64,000 nucleotides of DNA, from the NCBI GenBank assembly GCA_963970005.1, contig CAXAMN010004002.1, positions 1,021,945 through 1,085,944 of the forward strand, given 5' to 3'. Source of the DNA: Durusdinium trenchii (Eukaryota > Sar > Dinophyceae > Suessiales > Symbiodiniaceae). The notes beneath the pieces were generated by a model. The model was given only the letters and a program-made list of their open reading frames with translations. It did no database searches and was not told the DNA's origin. Each line of letters begins with the position of its first letter. Position 1 is the first letter of the stretch. This document shows positions 51,901 to 54,348 of this stretch, piece by piece. The translations under genes were made by a program, and so were the position numbers.

Positions 51901-53003
51901 GATGATGTATGCAGCCCATCAGCTACAGTCTATCATTCCTCCAAAGATGACAGCTATGATGCAATTGACAGATACAGACTTTAGCTATGTGTTTAAAAGC
52001 TTGATGAGGAAATCTGTTGATAAGATCATGGCAAAGGGGCAGCAGGCTATGGGCACAAGTGATGTGTACCAGATGGGTGAATGCAACGAAAACATAGAAA
52101 ATCTATTGAAAATCATAGAAAAACGCCAAAGACACTGAAAAAACACACACCTCCAGGGCGTCGTGCTCTCTTTTTTGATGTATATAGTATATAGGTTGTT
52201 TTTTGGAGTGCATGTTCTTGAGAAGGCCTTGTGCAAGCATGTGGGGTAGCTAGTAAGTCAGAGAGCACGAATGCACTAATTAGGTCAGTCACTAGGCCCA
52301 TGGACCACACAGAGAGCAAGCTGAAACCTGCAGGTGCTTCTGGATTAGTTCACATGCCCCTTGAGACAATGCAATGTAATGGAGGGTGCAGTGCAGTGAA
52401 CGGAATTCCAACTGATCAGCAGTTTCTTGTCTTACGAAAGGTTCTTTTTGTTCCTAGACCCGTGTAGGCTCTATGCCCCGTGTAGGCCTGCACGTAGAAA
52501 CAAGAGTTCATGTTCAACCAGCAACCCACCCCCCAATTAAGTGGACAACTTCAGCGATTGAGTAGAAACAAAGAGCAAATAAAGTAAAAATACATATATA
52601 TATATAGGCATTTGCTACAGCATTTTGCTTGAGTAGGTCCCCTTAGAGAAAAGCTCCCGCGTGAGCAGCCTTCTACGTGGCGTAGGCTATGCGTACGCTG
52701 GTGCGCCATGTGCTCAGCACGGCCTTCCAAGAGGAGTTTTCAATCAAAATGTGGATTTTTCATGCCGCGCAGGTGGACTACGCCCAGAACGGCGTGATCA
52801 CCTACGATGAGTGGCTTGACTTCAGAAGAATTATTGGTTGGAAAGCCATTGCTTCAGGAGGACTGTTTTGTTTCCATTTGTTTGTCCAAATTGGTCGATC
52901 CATGATGTTTTGTTGGGGACATGTGATCTCATTGGTGCATATCGTGTTTGATGAGCGTGTAATGGCAGCTTTACCAGTGCTACCATGCCTTGTTGCGGGT
53001 TAA
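18890..53003 (+). CDS. CDPK: Calcium-dependent protein kinase (CDPK) gene, overview of split exons
   Basis: This entry joins the separate exons listed below. CDPKs are Ser/Thr kinases of plants, ciliates, apicomplexans and dinoflagellates that carry a C-terminal calmodulin-like set of EF-hands, so that Ca2+ binding relieves autoinhibition. Kinase landmarks appear here in the correct order on one strand: GKGSFG loop, AVK lysine, HPNIVKLL, the [12 protein letters not shown] hinge, [20 protein letters not shown], the [12 protein letters not shown] segment, the RPTA arginine, then EF-hand loops. Most neighbouring exons join in a compatible codon phase. The gene covers about 34 kb for perhaps 450 residues. 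Not found: the N-terminus before the glycine loop, about 20 residues before the HPN exon, a short piece before the hinge, about 15-20 residues between subdomain IX and the C-lobe, and EF-hand 1. A UTP15-like gene lies inside the largest gap. The end is uncertain: the last exon stays open to a stop at 53003. Confidence 0.9.
19654..19707 (+). CDS. CDPK: CDPK exon: beta2-beta3 with the AVK lysine
   Basis: Reads [18 protein letters not shown] after the acceptor CCCGAG|G. This is strands beta2-beta3 of a kinase N-lobe. The lysine of AVK is the family's ATP-anchoring residue. The exon starts in phase 0, matching the end of the glycine-loop exon. The donor is either GC after TGT or GT one codon position earlier. 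The following piece (alpha-C helix with its conserved glutamate, about 20 residues) was not located between here and 21390. Confidence 0.75.
19776..19882. mobile_element. Diverged element, GGATCC subfamily
   Basis: It contains CCAGGGATCCAGTCGTAGCG, CGACTGGACCCTCCAA and AACAGTGTCTCCAATCACC, and ends GTGGATCCCTAAA. Its interior is in reverse orientation to the 47836 copy. It lies directly after the CDPK AVK exon. Confidence 0.6.
19979..20034 (+). repeat. (TTG)n microsatellite
   Basis: About ten TTG units followed by TTG-rich degenerate sequence (GGTTGTGGTTGTTGTGG). It lies in a CDPK intron. Confidence 0.82.
20381..20423 (+). repeat. Two direct copies of AAAACAAAACCCTTCGGGAG
   Basis: Two 21-base copies in tandem, separated by one base. 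CCCTTCGGG within each is a short near-palindrome. Confidence 0.8.
21390..21428 (+). CDS. CDPK: CDPK exon: HPNIV segment (alphaC-beta4)
   Basis: After the acceptor CCTTAG|G the frame reads [14 protein letters not shown], the near-invariant loop between helix C and strand beta4 in CDPK/CaMK kinases. The first base completes a split arginine codon. A GC donor (GCTGCT) leaves two bases of a valine codon. The open frame continues past the donor to a stop at 21468, but that extension no longer resembles a kinase. A short exon between here and the hinge exon at 23413 is missing. Confidence 0.85.
21771..21874. mobile_element. MITE-like element, CCCARACAC family
   Basis: The ends are CCCAGACACGCCATGGGACT and GTCGTGTCTGGG. 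GACTGCCATA near the left is mirrored by TATGGCAGTC near the right. The interior is rich in GGGG runs. It has no coding capacity and lies in a CDPK intron. Confidence 0.7.
23413..23453 (+). CDS. CDPK: CDPK exon: hinge region [12 protein letters not shown]
   Basis: After TTCAG|G the frame reads [13 protein letters not shown], the hinge and start of helix D typical of CDPKs (consensus LVMELCxGGELFDR). It ends at CGCTG with GTATGA after it. Because a G is shared at both splice sites, cutting one base earlier gives the same mRNA. The join to the 24070 exon reads DRCVFTEDEA. In-frame sequence after the donor (WYDRG...) is not kinase-like. Confidence 0.88.
24070..24106 (+). CDS. CDPK: CDPK exon: helix E start, [12 protein letters not shown]
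   Basis: After CTCTCAG|G the frame reads [12 protein letters not shown]. This matches the CDPK segment just after the hinge (usually FTEREAAxxxRQ). A GC donor (GCACGA) cuts inside the final arginine codon, which is completed by the first base of the micro-exon at 24680. The exon is only 37 nt and was found by motif and phase. Its fit to both neighbours makes it credible. Confidence 0.72.
24680..24697 (+). CDS. CDPK: CDPK micro-exon: QMLRAL (18 nt)
   Basis: The acceptor CTTCAG|G is followed by 18 bases that complete an arginine codon and encode QMLRA plus two bases of a leucine codon. Joined to its neighbours it gives ALR-QMLRAL-TYLHWH, the usual helix E text of CDPKs (RQMLxAVxYLH). The donor would be GA (GATCCT), a class known in dinoflagellates. 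Being so short, the exon rests on phase fit on both sides plus the family motif. Confidence 0.62.
25326..25380 (+). CDS. CDPK: CDPK exon: catalytic loop HRDLKLEN
   Basis: After ATCAG|G the frame reads [21 protein letters not shown] contains the catalytic aspartate, the lysine of DLK contacts the gamma-phosphate, and the asparagine of LEN helps bind metal. The proline usual at DLKPEN is leucine here, a substitution also familiar in protist CDPKs. The GC donor (GCGACT) is in phase 0 and joins the next exon, which starts with VYKD. Confidence 0.93.
25560..25640 (+). CDS. CDPK: CDPK exon: DFG motif (subdomain VII)
   Basis: This exon has 27 codons after GCCCAG|G. It reads [19 protein letters not shown] and then [11 protein letters not shown] supplies the Mg2+-binding aspartate, and [11 protein letters not shown] is a CDPK signature. 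It ends after AGC with a GC donor (GCATGG) in phase 0 and joins [10 protein letters not shown] in the next exon, giving a complete activation loop. A longer open frame overlaps it in another reading frame and is spurious. Confidence 0.92.
26021..26087. repeat. 17-bp inverted repeat in a CDPK intron
   Basis: TTCCATACAGATCAACT and AGTTGATCTGTATGGAA are perfect complements separated by 33 bases. Shorter echoes (TTTGATGGAA, GAGTTGATCTG) occur at 25970-26005. Confidence 0.75.
26209..26269 (+). CDS. CDPK: CDPK exon: activation segment and APE
   Basis: After CGTGAG|G the frame reads [20 protein letters not shown] plus one base of a glycine codon. GT-YYIAPE is the P+1 loop and APE motif of CDPKs. 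The donor is GC (GCCTCT). The remaining two bases of the glycine codon open the next exon at 26561. The intron just upstream carries the inverted-repeat element at 26021-26087. Confidence 0.93.
26561..26645 (+). CDS. CDPK: CDPK exon: subdomain [15 protein letters not shown]
   Basis: After ACCAAG|GC the frame reads [19 protein letters not shown] followed by AGEPPFYSQ, kinase helix F (DxWSxG) and the start of helix G. The end is uncertain. A GC donor after CA (position 26646) fits the family's usual exon text, but the frame stays open for another 50 bases. The next expected 15-20 residues (helix G) were not located before the C-lobe resumes at 42890, so a 16-kb interval containing the UTP15-like gene intervenes. 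Confidence 0.92.
26646..27728. other. Interval between CDPK exon and UTP15 start
   Basis: The open frame 26807-27325 ([17 protein letters not shown]...) follows an ATCAG|G but has no family match. AT tracts lie near 27030-27065. A partial CCCARACAC repeat lies at 27270-27300. The missing CDPK helix-G exon might be here; RGDIFSGKG at about 26907 is a weak candidate. Confidence 0.45.
27729..27782 (+). CDS. UTP15: UTP15 first exon with start codon
   Basis: The ATG in CCGCCATGG context opens an 18-codon exon reading [18 protein letters not shown]. It ends exactly before a GT donor (GTGAGC) in phase 0. Plant UTP15 proteins begin with a comparable short, proline/arginine-rich stretch before the first blade. 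The surrounding 200 bases are GC-rich, unlike the flanks. The assignment rests on position and splice form; no conserved UTP15 motif lies in it. Open frames on both strands overlap the same GC-rich island. Confidence 0.55.
27729..41034 (+). CDS. UTP15: UTP15-like U3 snoRNP / SSU-processome WD40 protein, overview of split exons
   Basis: This entry joins the exons listed below. UTP15 is a nucleolar WD40 protein of the UtpA (t-UTP) subcomplex of the small-subunit processome, needed for pre-18S rRNA transcription and processing. The exons follow the UTP15 order: short N-terminus, [15 protein letters not shown] blade, [35 protein letters not shown]...[34 protein letters not shown]...ALKLWD, the VVMGLALD blade, and [15 protein letters not shown]...VVGMDDG. 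Then come a basic linker, [20 protein letters not shown], and the [24 protein letters not shown] segment of the UTP15 C-terminal domain. Seven consecutive exons join in phase. The exon between 37232 and 39125 is missing and the extreme C-terminus is doubtful. The whole gene lies on the same strand inside the gap between CDPK subdomain IX and its C-lobe. Confidence 0.85.
28776..28900. mobile_element. MITE-like element, CCCARACAC family
   Basis: The ends are CCCAAACAC and GTGTTTGGG. Inside, GACTGCCATAGGACTGCCGC is mirrored by GCGGCAGTCCTATGGCAGTC. The element ends 14 bases before a candidate UTP15 exon. Confidence 0.7.
28915..28965 (+). CDS. UTP15: Candidate UTP15 exon 2
   Basis: After TTCCTCAG|G a phase-0 frame reads [16 protein letters not shown]. 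Many UTP15 proteins have a YW(R/K)SFKT-like string at this point, just before the first WD40 blade. The donor cannot be placed. The exon begins 14 bases after the end of a palindromic repeat element (28776-28900), so the acceptor's tract is partly repeat-derived. Suggestive only. Confidence 0.35.
29664..29742. mobile_element. Inverted-repeat element, GTCACAAAGGGGTG family
   Basis: The ends are GTCACAAAGGGGTG and CACCCCTTTGTGAC (14 bp, perfect). The interior reads CCTATTGGAGGAAAGAGGTG and CCCATGATCCACTCACTTAG. Confidence 0.8.
30384..30507 (+). CDS. UTP15: UTP15 exon: first WD40 blade
   Basis: After GGTGCAG the frame reads [20 protein letters not shown] and then [21 protein letters not shown]. 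This parallels the UTP15 first blade (FSPxxPxxxAVTxSxxIxIY...FxRFKD). A GT donor (GTGAGC) in phase 0 follows FKD. The first base completes a codon split after two bases. The acceptor is one of few here not followed by G. Confidence 0.82.
30826..30906 (+). CDS. UTP15: UTP15 exon: [15 protein letters not shown]
   Basis: After GTCCACAG|G the frame reads [12 protein letters not shown] and then [15 protein letters not shown], matching UTP15 CATFRxDGRLLVAG. The exon is phase 0 at both ends and has a GC donor (GCGGGC). The first 12 residues are longer than in the family, so the true acceptor may lie a little further in. Confidence 0.82.
31174..31305 (+). CDS. UTP15: UTP15 exon: WD40 blade [13 protein letters not shown]
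   Basis: This 44-codon, GC-rich exon follows CGTCAG|G. It reads [20 protein letters not shown] and then [26 protein letters not shown]...V..AAF is the start of a WD40 unit, and the text aligns with UTP15 LRQFEGHTKAVHTVDF. It ends in phase 0 before a GA donor (GAGCCC) and joins DGKLRLWD. Confidence 0.88.
31424..31508. mobile_element. Partial element, GGATCC subfamily
   Basis: It contains GTACGGTGATTGGAGACACG, TTATGTAGGTTTGGAGGGTC, CGTACC and GTACGAAAACGGATCC. It lacks the left CCCTAGGG end and lies in a UTP15 intron. Confidence 0.6.
31800..31923 (+). CDS. UTP15: UTP15 exon: GKLRLWD blade
   Basis: After GTGGCAG|G the frame reads [20 protein letters not shown] and then [21 protein letters not shown]. 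It contains one WD dipeptide (LRLWD) and the opening of the next blade (HSDCLKC, compare UTP15 HSDYVRC). It ends one base into a glycine codon at a GC donor (GCGCGG). Confidence 0.93.
32414..32462 (+). CDS. UTP15: UTP15 exon: [13 protein letters not shown]
   Basis: After ATCCAAG|GC the 49-nt exon completes a glycine codon and reads [15 protein letters not shown] plus two bases. It matches the UTP15 blade ITGSYDHTVKLWDAR. The donor is GC (GCTTGG). The upstream codon split (1 base) and downstream split (2 bases) both agree with the neighbours. It is too short to stand out as an open frame. Confidence 0.88.
33105..33178. mobile_element. Inverted-repeat element, CCATCCTGTCGGGGTG
   Basis: A perfect 16-bp inverted repeat (CCATCCTGTCGGGGTG / CACCCCGACAGGATGG) bounds a 42-bp interior. 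It lies in a UTP15 intron. Confidence 0.75.
33395..33498. mobile_element. Inverted-repeat element, ACAGTGGTTTCAGAGTAG
   Basis: A perfect 18-bp inverted repeat (ACAGTGGTTTCAGAGTAG / CTACTCTGAAACCACTGT) bounds the element. The interior includes GACCCCCATC and ATAGGGG. A half-copy (TTTCAGAGTAGGTGGCACTG) follows at about 33510. Confidence 0.78.
33916..34066 (+). CDS. UTP15: UTP15 exon: [12 protein letters not shown] and ALKLWD
   Basis: After ACCCGAG|G the frame reads [20 protein letters not shown] and continues [20 protein letters not shown]...DAHSK. UTP15 has VLSVEHGxPVExVLxFPSGG...VSAGGxxVKVWDxxxG at this place, a close match. It starts with the base completing a glutamine codon and ends in phase 0 at a GC donor (GCGGGC). 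Confidence 0.93.
35594..35701 (+). CDS. UTP15: UTP15 exon: [20 protein letters not shown]
   Basis: After GTGCCAG|G this 36-codon exon reads [20 protein letters not shown] and [16 protein letters not shown]. It corresponds to the UTP15 blade VTCLCLSSxGxRLLSGSLDxxVKVY. It ends in phase 0 with a GT donor (GTTGAT). Confidence 0.9.
35872..35990 (+). CDS. UTP15: UTP15 exon: last WD40 blade, VVGMDDG
   Basis: The frame reads [18 protein letters not shown] and later [16 protein letters not shown]15 has VHSFxYxxPILSLAxxxxxxTxVVGMxxG here, ending the propeller. The start is placed after GGTCAG so that the phase agrees with the preceding exon; a CAG six bases upstream is an alternative. The end is not defined: the open frame continues to 36039 with LFRSQESKK, which could be the start of the basic linker. 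Confidence 0.86.
36476..36567. mobile_element. Diverged CCCTAGGG-family element
   Basis: It contains CCTCCAAGTACCTCCTCAGA, GGCACCCACCCCAGTCCC and CCTTCTCAGG, and ends GAGGCCTAGGG. It lies between UTP15 exons. Confidence 0.55.
36660..36800 (+). CDS. UTP15: Candidate UTP15 exon: charged linker after the propeller
   Basis: UTP15 has a basic string (VKHR-type) directly after the last blade. Here one frame reads [12 protein letters not shown] after an AAG|G acceptor, and another frame reads [20 protein letters not shown] and KSKKW. Both are plausible as linker; the first matches the family better near its start. Neither the frame nor the edges can be fixed from sequence alone. Confidence 0.4.
37112..37232 (+). 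CDS. UTP15: UTP15 exon: [20 protein letters not shown]
   Basis: After GACTCAG|G the frame reads [14 protein letters not shown] and then [20 protein letters not shown] and KKKEWK. UTP15 has TFxKGxxYxxxxxDxVVxRP...xxLxxYDxxLR at this point, between propeller and C-terminal domain. A GC donor (GCCCGG) after EWK is in phase 0. The following KFxYxxALD segment should lie between here and 39125 but was not found. Confidence 0.72.
37553..37660. mobile_element. MITE-like element, GGATCCAGTCGTACC subfamily
   Basis: It starts CCCTAGGGATCCAAATACC and ends GGTACAACTGGATCCCTAGGG. It shares ACACTGTTATGTAGGTGTGG and GAGGGTCCAGTCGTACC with the copies at 44250 and 47836. It lies between UTP15 exons. Confidence 0.72.
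39125..39205 (+). CDS. UTP15: UTP15 exon: C-terminal domain, [19 protein letters not shown]
   Basis: This 27-codon exon after GACCGCAG|G reads [20 protein letters not shown] and ALHERDE. The UTP15 C-terminal helical domain has VxxIIxELxxRGxLxxALAGRDE, so both helix pattern and the RDE ending agree. The donor is GC (GCGAGG), phase 0. The segment is GC-rich like the other UTP15 exons. Confidence 0.82.
39433..39540 (+). CDS. UTP15: Candidate UTP15 exon: PRFAASL / LEALVAWV
   Basis: One frame reads [20 protein letters not shown] followed by [18 protein letters not shown]. After the RDE motif UTP15 has a helix (VLxFLIRNL) and then xPRFAPVLxxAAxxIIDIY, so both recognisable strings occur here but apparently in reverse order. 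This may be two exons, a rearranged copy or chance. The phase from the 39205 donor does not fit directly. Confidence 0.3.
40704..40793. mobile_element. Partial element, CCCARACAC family
   Basis: It contains CCCATGGGACTGCCCAGACT, GATCAGTTGGGGTTG and ends GGAGTGTTTGGG. The left terminus is worn. Confidence 0.5.
40975..41034 (+). CDS. UTP15: Candidate UTP15 last helix: [18 protein letters not shown]
   Basis: The frame reads [20 protein letters not shown], which resembles the final UTP15 helix (YQRELLETLGMMDMLF). It is GC-rich compared with its surroundings and lies on the same strand 1.9 kb before the CDPK C-lobe exon. The downstream frame continues to a stop at 41199 with unconvincing text. 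Boundaries are approximate. Confidence 0.33.
42890..42927 (+). CDS. CDPK: CDPK exon: C-lobe [12 protein letters not shown]
   Basis: After GGTCAG|G the frame reads [12 protein letters not shown] plus two bases of a valine codon. This is the CDPK helix G-H text (xWxxISxxAKDLI). The donor is GC (GCCCCC). The intron to the next exon is only 174 nt, the shortest seen here. The acceptor could also be the CAG five bases upstream. Confidence 0.88.
43102..43231 (+). CDS. CDPK: CDPK exon: subdomain [15 protein letters not shown]
   Basis: After GTTTCAG|G the frame reads [20 protein letters not shown] and then RWLAEAEG. The arginine of RPTA pairs with the APE glutamate in the folded kinase, and HRWL/HPWL closes the domain. 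The frame runs on through [16 protein letters not shown], a plausible junction linker. A GT donor directly after GGCCAG would end the exon at 43231, but this end is a choice; the frame stays open to 43285. Confidence 0.9.
44135..44232. mobile_element. Diverged CCCTAGGG-family element
   Basis: It contains GGGCTCCAACTACCTCCGTT, TTCGAAGATGG and GGGTGGGTGCCAGGGG, and closes with CAGGAGCCTTAGGGG. The ends are worn compared with the 63777 copy. Confidence 0.65.
44252..44362. mobile_element. Diverged element, GGATCC subfamily
   Basis: It contains GGGATCCAGTCGTACTTGGT, GACACTGTTATGCAGG and GGTCCAGTCGTACAGAACC, and ends GGTACGACCGGATTTTAGGG. Confidence 0.6.
46797..46856. repeat. Two adjacent short palindromes
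   Basis: AAGCACGGTGCTCCGTGCTT and GTTCACGCGTGTGCGTGAAC lie ten bases apart. Each can fold into a hairpin with 7-9 base pairs. No terminator role can be claimed in this type of genome. Confidence 0.6.
47277..47321 (+). CDS. CDPK: Candidate CDPK exon: start of calmodulin-like region
   Basis: After the acceptor CGCCAG|G the frame reads [16 protein letters not shown]. This resembles the segment just before EF-hand 1 in CDPKs (xxLSxEExxxLRxxF). It lies in the right place between the kinase end and the EF-hand at 48515 and in the same orientation. No downstream donor is obvious and EF-hand 1 itself was not found, so this is only a suggestion. Confidence 0.3.
47836..47943. mobile_element. MITE-like element, GGATCCAGTCGTACC subfamily
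   Basis: This 108-bp element starts CCCTAGGGATCCAGTCGTAC and ends GGTACGACTGGATCCCTA, a near-perfect inverted repeat. The interior reads GGTGATTGGAGACACTCTTA and TGTAGG. Confidence 0.8.
48308..48449. mobile_element. Diverged element, CCCARACAC family
   Basis: It starts CCCAGACGCTCCATGG and includes GGGACTGGCATAGGACTGCC, GATCAGTCGGGGTGGTGCC and a right end AAAGTGTTTGGG. It lies just before the CDPK EF-hand 2 exon. Confidence 0.58.
48515..48571 (+). CDS. CDPK: CDPK exon: EF-hand (probably EF2)
   Basis: After TGTTCAG|G the frame reads [19 protein letters not shown]. The Ca2+ loop is [12 protein letters not shown], with acidic or oxygen ligands at positions 1, 3, 5, 9 and 12. Position 12 is Asp rather than the usual Glu, which can shift the Ca2+/Mg2+ preference. 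The normally conserved glycine at position 6 is Asp. In CDPKs the segment IxYSDF belongs to EF2. The donor is GC (GCCACA) in phase 0. Confidence 0.88.
49219..49278 (+). CDS. CDPK: CDPK exon: EF-hand 3
   Basis: After TCGCAG|G the 20-codon exon reads [20 protein letters not shown]. The loop [12 protein letters not shown] keeps the ligands at 1, 3, 5 and 9 and the glycine at 6; position 12 is Asp. AFxxFDxDxSGxIS is the standard EF3 text of CDPKs. The donor is GC (GCTGGG), phase 0, joining the linker exon at 49876. Confidence 0.92.
49876..49926 (+). CDS. CDPK: CDPK exon: EF3-EF4 linker
   Basis: After GGCGAG|G the 17-codon exon reads [17 protein letters not shown]. It is the helix pair that links EF3 to EF4 in CDPKs and, spliced between its phase-0 neighbours, gives DLRQ-VFGDKF...[16 protein letters not shown]. 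The donor is GT inside GCGCAG|GTGGACT, a 13-base string that recurs exactly at the acceptor 2.85 kb downstream. Confidence 0.88.
49921..49933 (+). repeat. Left copy of 13-bp direct repeat at intron donor
   Basis: GCGCAGGTGGACT spans the exon end (GCGCAG) and the intron's GT donor (GTGGACT). The same 13 bases recur at 52767-52779 across the acceptor of the same intron. Confidence 0.85.
50522..50624. repeat. Inverted repeat (hairpin) just upstream of the transposase copy
   Basis: Arms GGGGGGGGTCGACCAGAAAAAAG and CTTTTTTGGCCGACCCCCCC are near-complementary across about 22 bases. The interior contains a direct repeat of TGGTGGCCTTGATTT. It sits 65 bases before the transposase-like frames and may be a terminal structure of that element or an independent small insertion. 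Confidence 0.55.
50690..52137 (+). pseudogene. Decayed DDE-type transposase copy (pogo/Tc5-like), frameshifted
   Basis: Near-continuous coding text runs on the + strand but switches frame at about five places (near 51020, 51140, 51390, 51770 and 51800). The first part reads [20 protein letters not shown] and LERERSYG, like the CENP-B/Tc5 DNA-binding helix-turn-helix (GGGRxxxxPxLExxLxxWLxxxR). The middle has [19 protein letters not shown]. The last part has [13 protein letters not shown] text, then [20 protein letters not shown] and [13 protein letters not shown], like the DDE ending IPxxxTxxxQPLDxxxFxxFK. It lies wholly in the CDPK intron before EF-hand 4. The many small indels beside intact CDPK exons argue for a dead copy rather than sequencing error. 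The transposase identity is by pattern only; an unrelated dinoflagellate repeat protein remains possible. Confidence 0.6.
52767..52779 (+). repeat. Right copy of 13-bp direct repeat at intron acceptor
   Basis: GCGCAGGTGGACT spans the intron's terminal AG and the first seven bases of the EF-hand 4 exon. It is identical to 49921-49933, as a target-site duplication would be. Confidence 0.85.
52773..53003 (+). CDS. CDPK: CDPK exon: EF-hand 4 (last recognised)
   Basis: After CCGCGCAG|G the frame reads [17 protein letters not shown]. The loop [12 protein letters not shown] has Asp at 1, Gly at 6 and Glu at 12, but Ala at position 3, where a ligand is normally found, so Ca2+ affinity may be weak. 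Family similarity stops near 52823 (YDEWLDF), where CDPKs usually end within 10-20 residues. The frame stays open to a TAA/TAG-type stop at 53003 with hydrophobic text unlike a CDPK tail, so the true end is probably earlier or after another splice. Confidence 0.8.
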   Translation: MDYAQNGVITYDEWLDFRRIIGWKAIASGGLFCFHLFVQIGRSMMFCWGHVISLVHIVFDERVMAALPVLPCLVAG

Positions 53004-53028
53004 GCAAGTGAATACATGCACCAGGAGT

Positions 53029-53099
53029 CACAAAGGGGTGGTTTTTAGTCCCTAAGTGAGTGGATCATGGGCACCCCTATCTTCCAATAGGCACCTGGT
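53029..53099. mobile_element. Partial copy, GTCACAAAGGGGTG family
   Basis: GTCACAAAGGGGTGGTTTTTAG is followed by CCTAAGTGAGTGGATCATGG and CTTCCAATAGGCACC. This is the reverse of the 29664 element with the second terminus degraded. Confidence 0.72.
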
Positions 53100-53294
53100 A
53101 TAAACTAGTTTTTTTTGCCTTTTTTGTTTATTGTTTGGGGCACCCCTAGGTGCCTGACTGGATGCCACTTGAGGGCCCCTCCAATTCCCAATGATCGAGT
53201 CTTCAGAATCTTCGGCCTTTTTGGGGGGTCGGACGGATGGCCTGTTCCAAAAAGCGGTTCCCCTTGACCAAACTCGTTTGGTTGCGGCATCCCG

Positions 53295-53392
53295 GGCTCC
53301 AGTCGTCTGAGAAGGTGTTTCTGGGTTTGGACGGTCCAAAACGCCTTCTGAGGAGGTACTTGGAGCCCTAAGGGCTCTAGGGTTCACATGAC
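53295..53392. mobile_element. Diverged CCCTAGGG-family element
   Basis: It has GGGCTCCAGTCGTCTGAGAA at the left and CTTGGAGCCCTAAGGGCTCTAGGG at the right, with CGGTCCAAAACGCCTTCTGA inside. It is intermediate between the CTCCAACC and ATCCAGTCG subfamilies. Confidence 0.55.
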
Positions 53393-54093
53393 CTTCGTGT
53401 TCGTGAGAGATTTGCAACCGGCTGCAATGAGCCACGTGGCGCTCAGGTTTGTCCGAGCCATGATGGAGTTGCAGCCCGATGAAAAGAACAACTGTGGCAA
53501 CTTGGCACAGCATCCGTGAGAGTGATCTACTCATCTATACTCATCTACCAGCACCTTCCAAGAGGTGTCTAGAAATAGCCTCTTAGTGGTTAAGGGGTAT
53601 CCATTAACCACCCCAAACAGGGGGCCTGGTAGATATCTAGAGATACTCATCACGGGTGGCCCATCGGTGGCATCGGTGGGTGGCCCACGTTAGCGTGGAG
53701 AGCGCAGCGTTCTGCTGGGCCATAGCAGATGCAGCAGGTGACCTATTTTTCAGAGCTACCTTGGGTGTGGTGGCGCGACTATAGCAGTGGAATAGCATTT
53801 GGCAATATGTTGCCATGAATCATGGCCTTGCAACTTCCAGAATGTACAGGTTCTTACGAAGATTGGTGAGATCCACTGGCTTCCGGCCATCCACCGGATC
53901 CCAAGCCCGCCAAATGTGGAGCATGTATGGCAAGTTTCCGCAAAGATTTGCATGCATGGCGGGTCAATCTCAAGTGCCGCGAAGCACCTAGGCGCTGCCA
54001 AGCACCTGAAATCCATTCATTTTCAGATCCCCCATCACTTCTCCCACGTCCTTCCCCCCCCCTCCGTCCTCTCTGCGAAGCACCATGACGACA

Positions 54094-54348
54094 TGAACCT
54101 CGTCGTCTACAAAAAAGCGCCCAGACATCCATCCAAGACCGTCACCCACCACCGCCCTCCCCACCCCCAAACCCTCCCGCACTGGCCATGTACCAGCTCA
54201 ACCCCCAGATGGGTCCTCCGACCTCCCCCAGGTGGGTCCTGGAACCCCCAGGTGGTTCCTCCAGGTCCCTTGGAGCTGCGGAAGCGCATCAGCCACGCCT
54301 ATGAGTTCACCTCCGTGGGCCGTCGCAACCGCTTCCGCCTGCACGAGG
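54094..54348 (+). CDS. Candidate proline-rich exon, product unknown
   Basis: A frame with start MNLVVYKKAPRHPSKTV runs through a proline-rich stretch into LELRKRISHAYEFTSVGRRN and RFRLHE. It ends near a possible GG/GT splice site at 54348. The last 80 bases have strong third-position G/C bias and could be an exon on their own, starting after CTCCAG|G at 54265. The family is unknown. The whole frame is open from 53799 to 54407. Confidence 0.35.

Noticed and set aside
53052..53534. A 160-codon minus-strand open frame, and the + strand text TFVFVRDLQPAAMSHVALRF at about 53392.
   Set aside because: The minus frame covers two repeat elements. The + text is protein-like but lacks an acceptor in phase and a family match.
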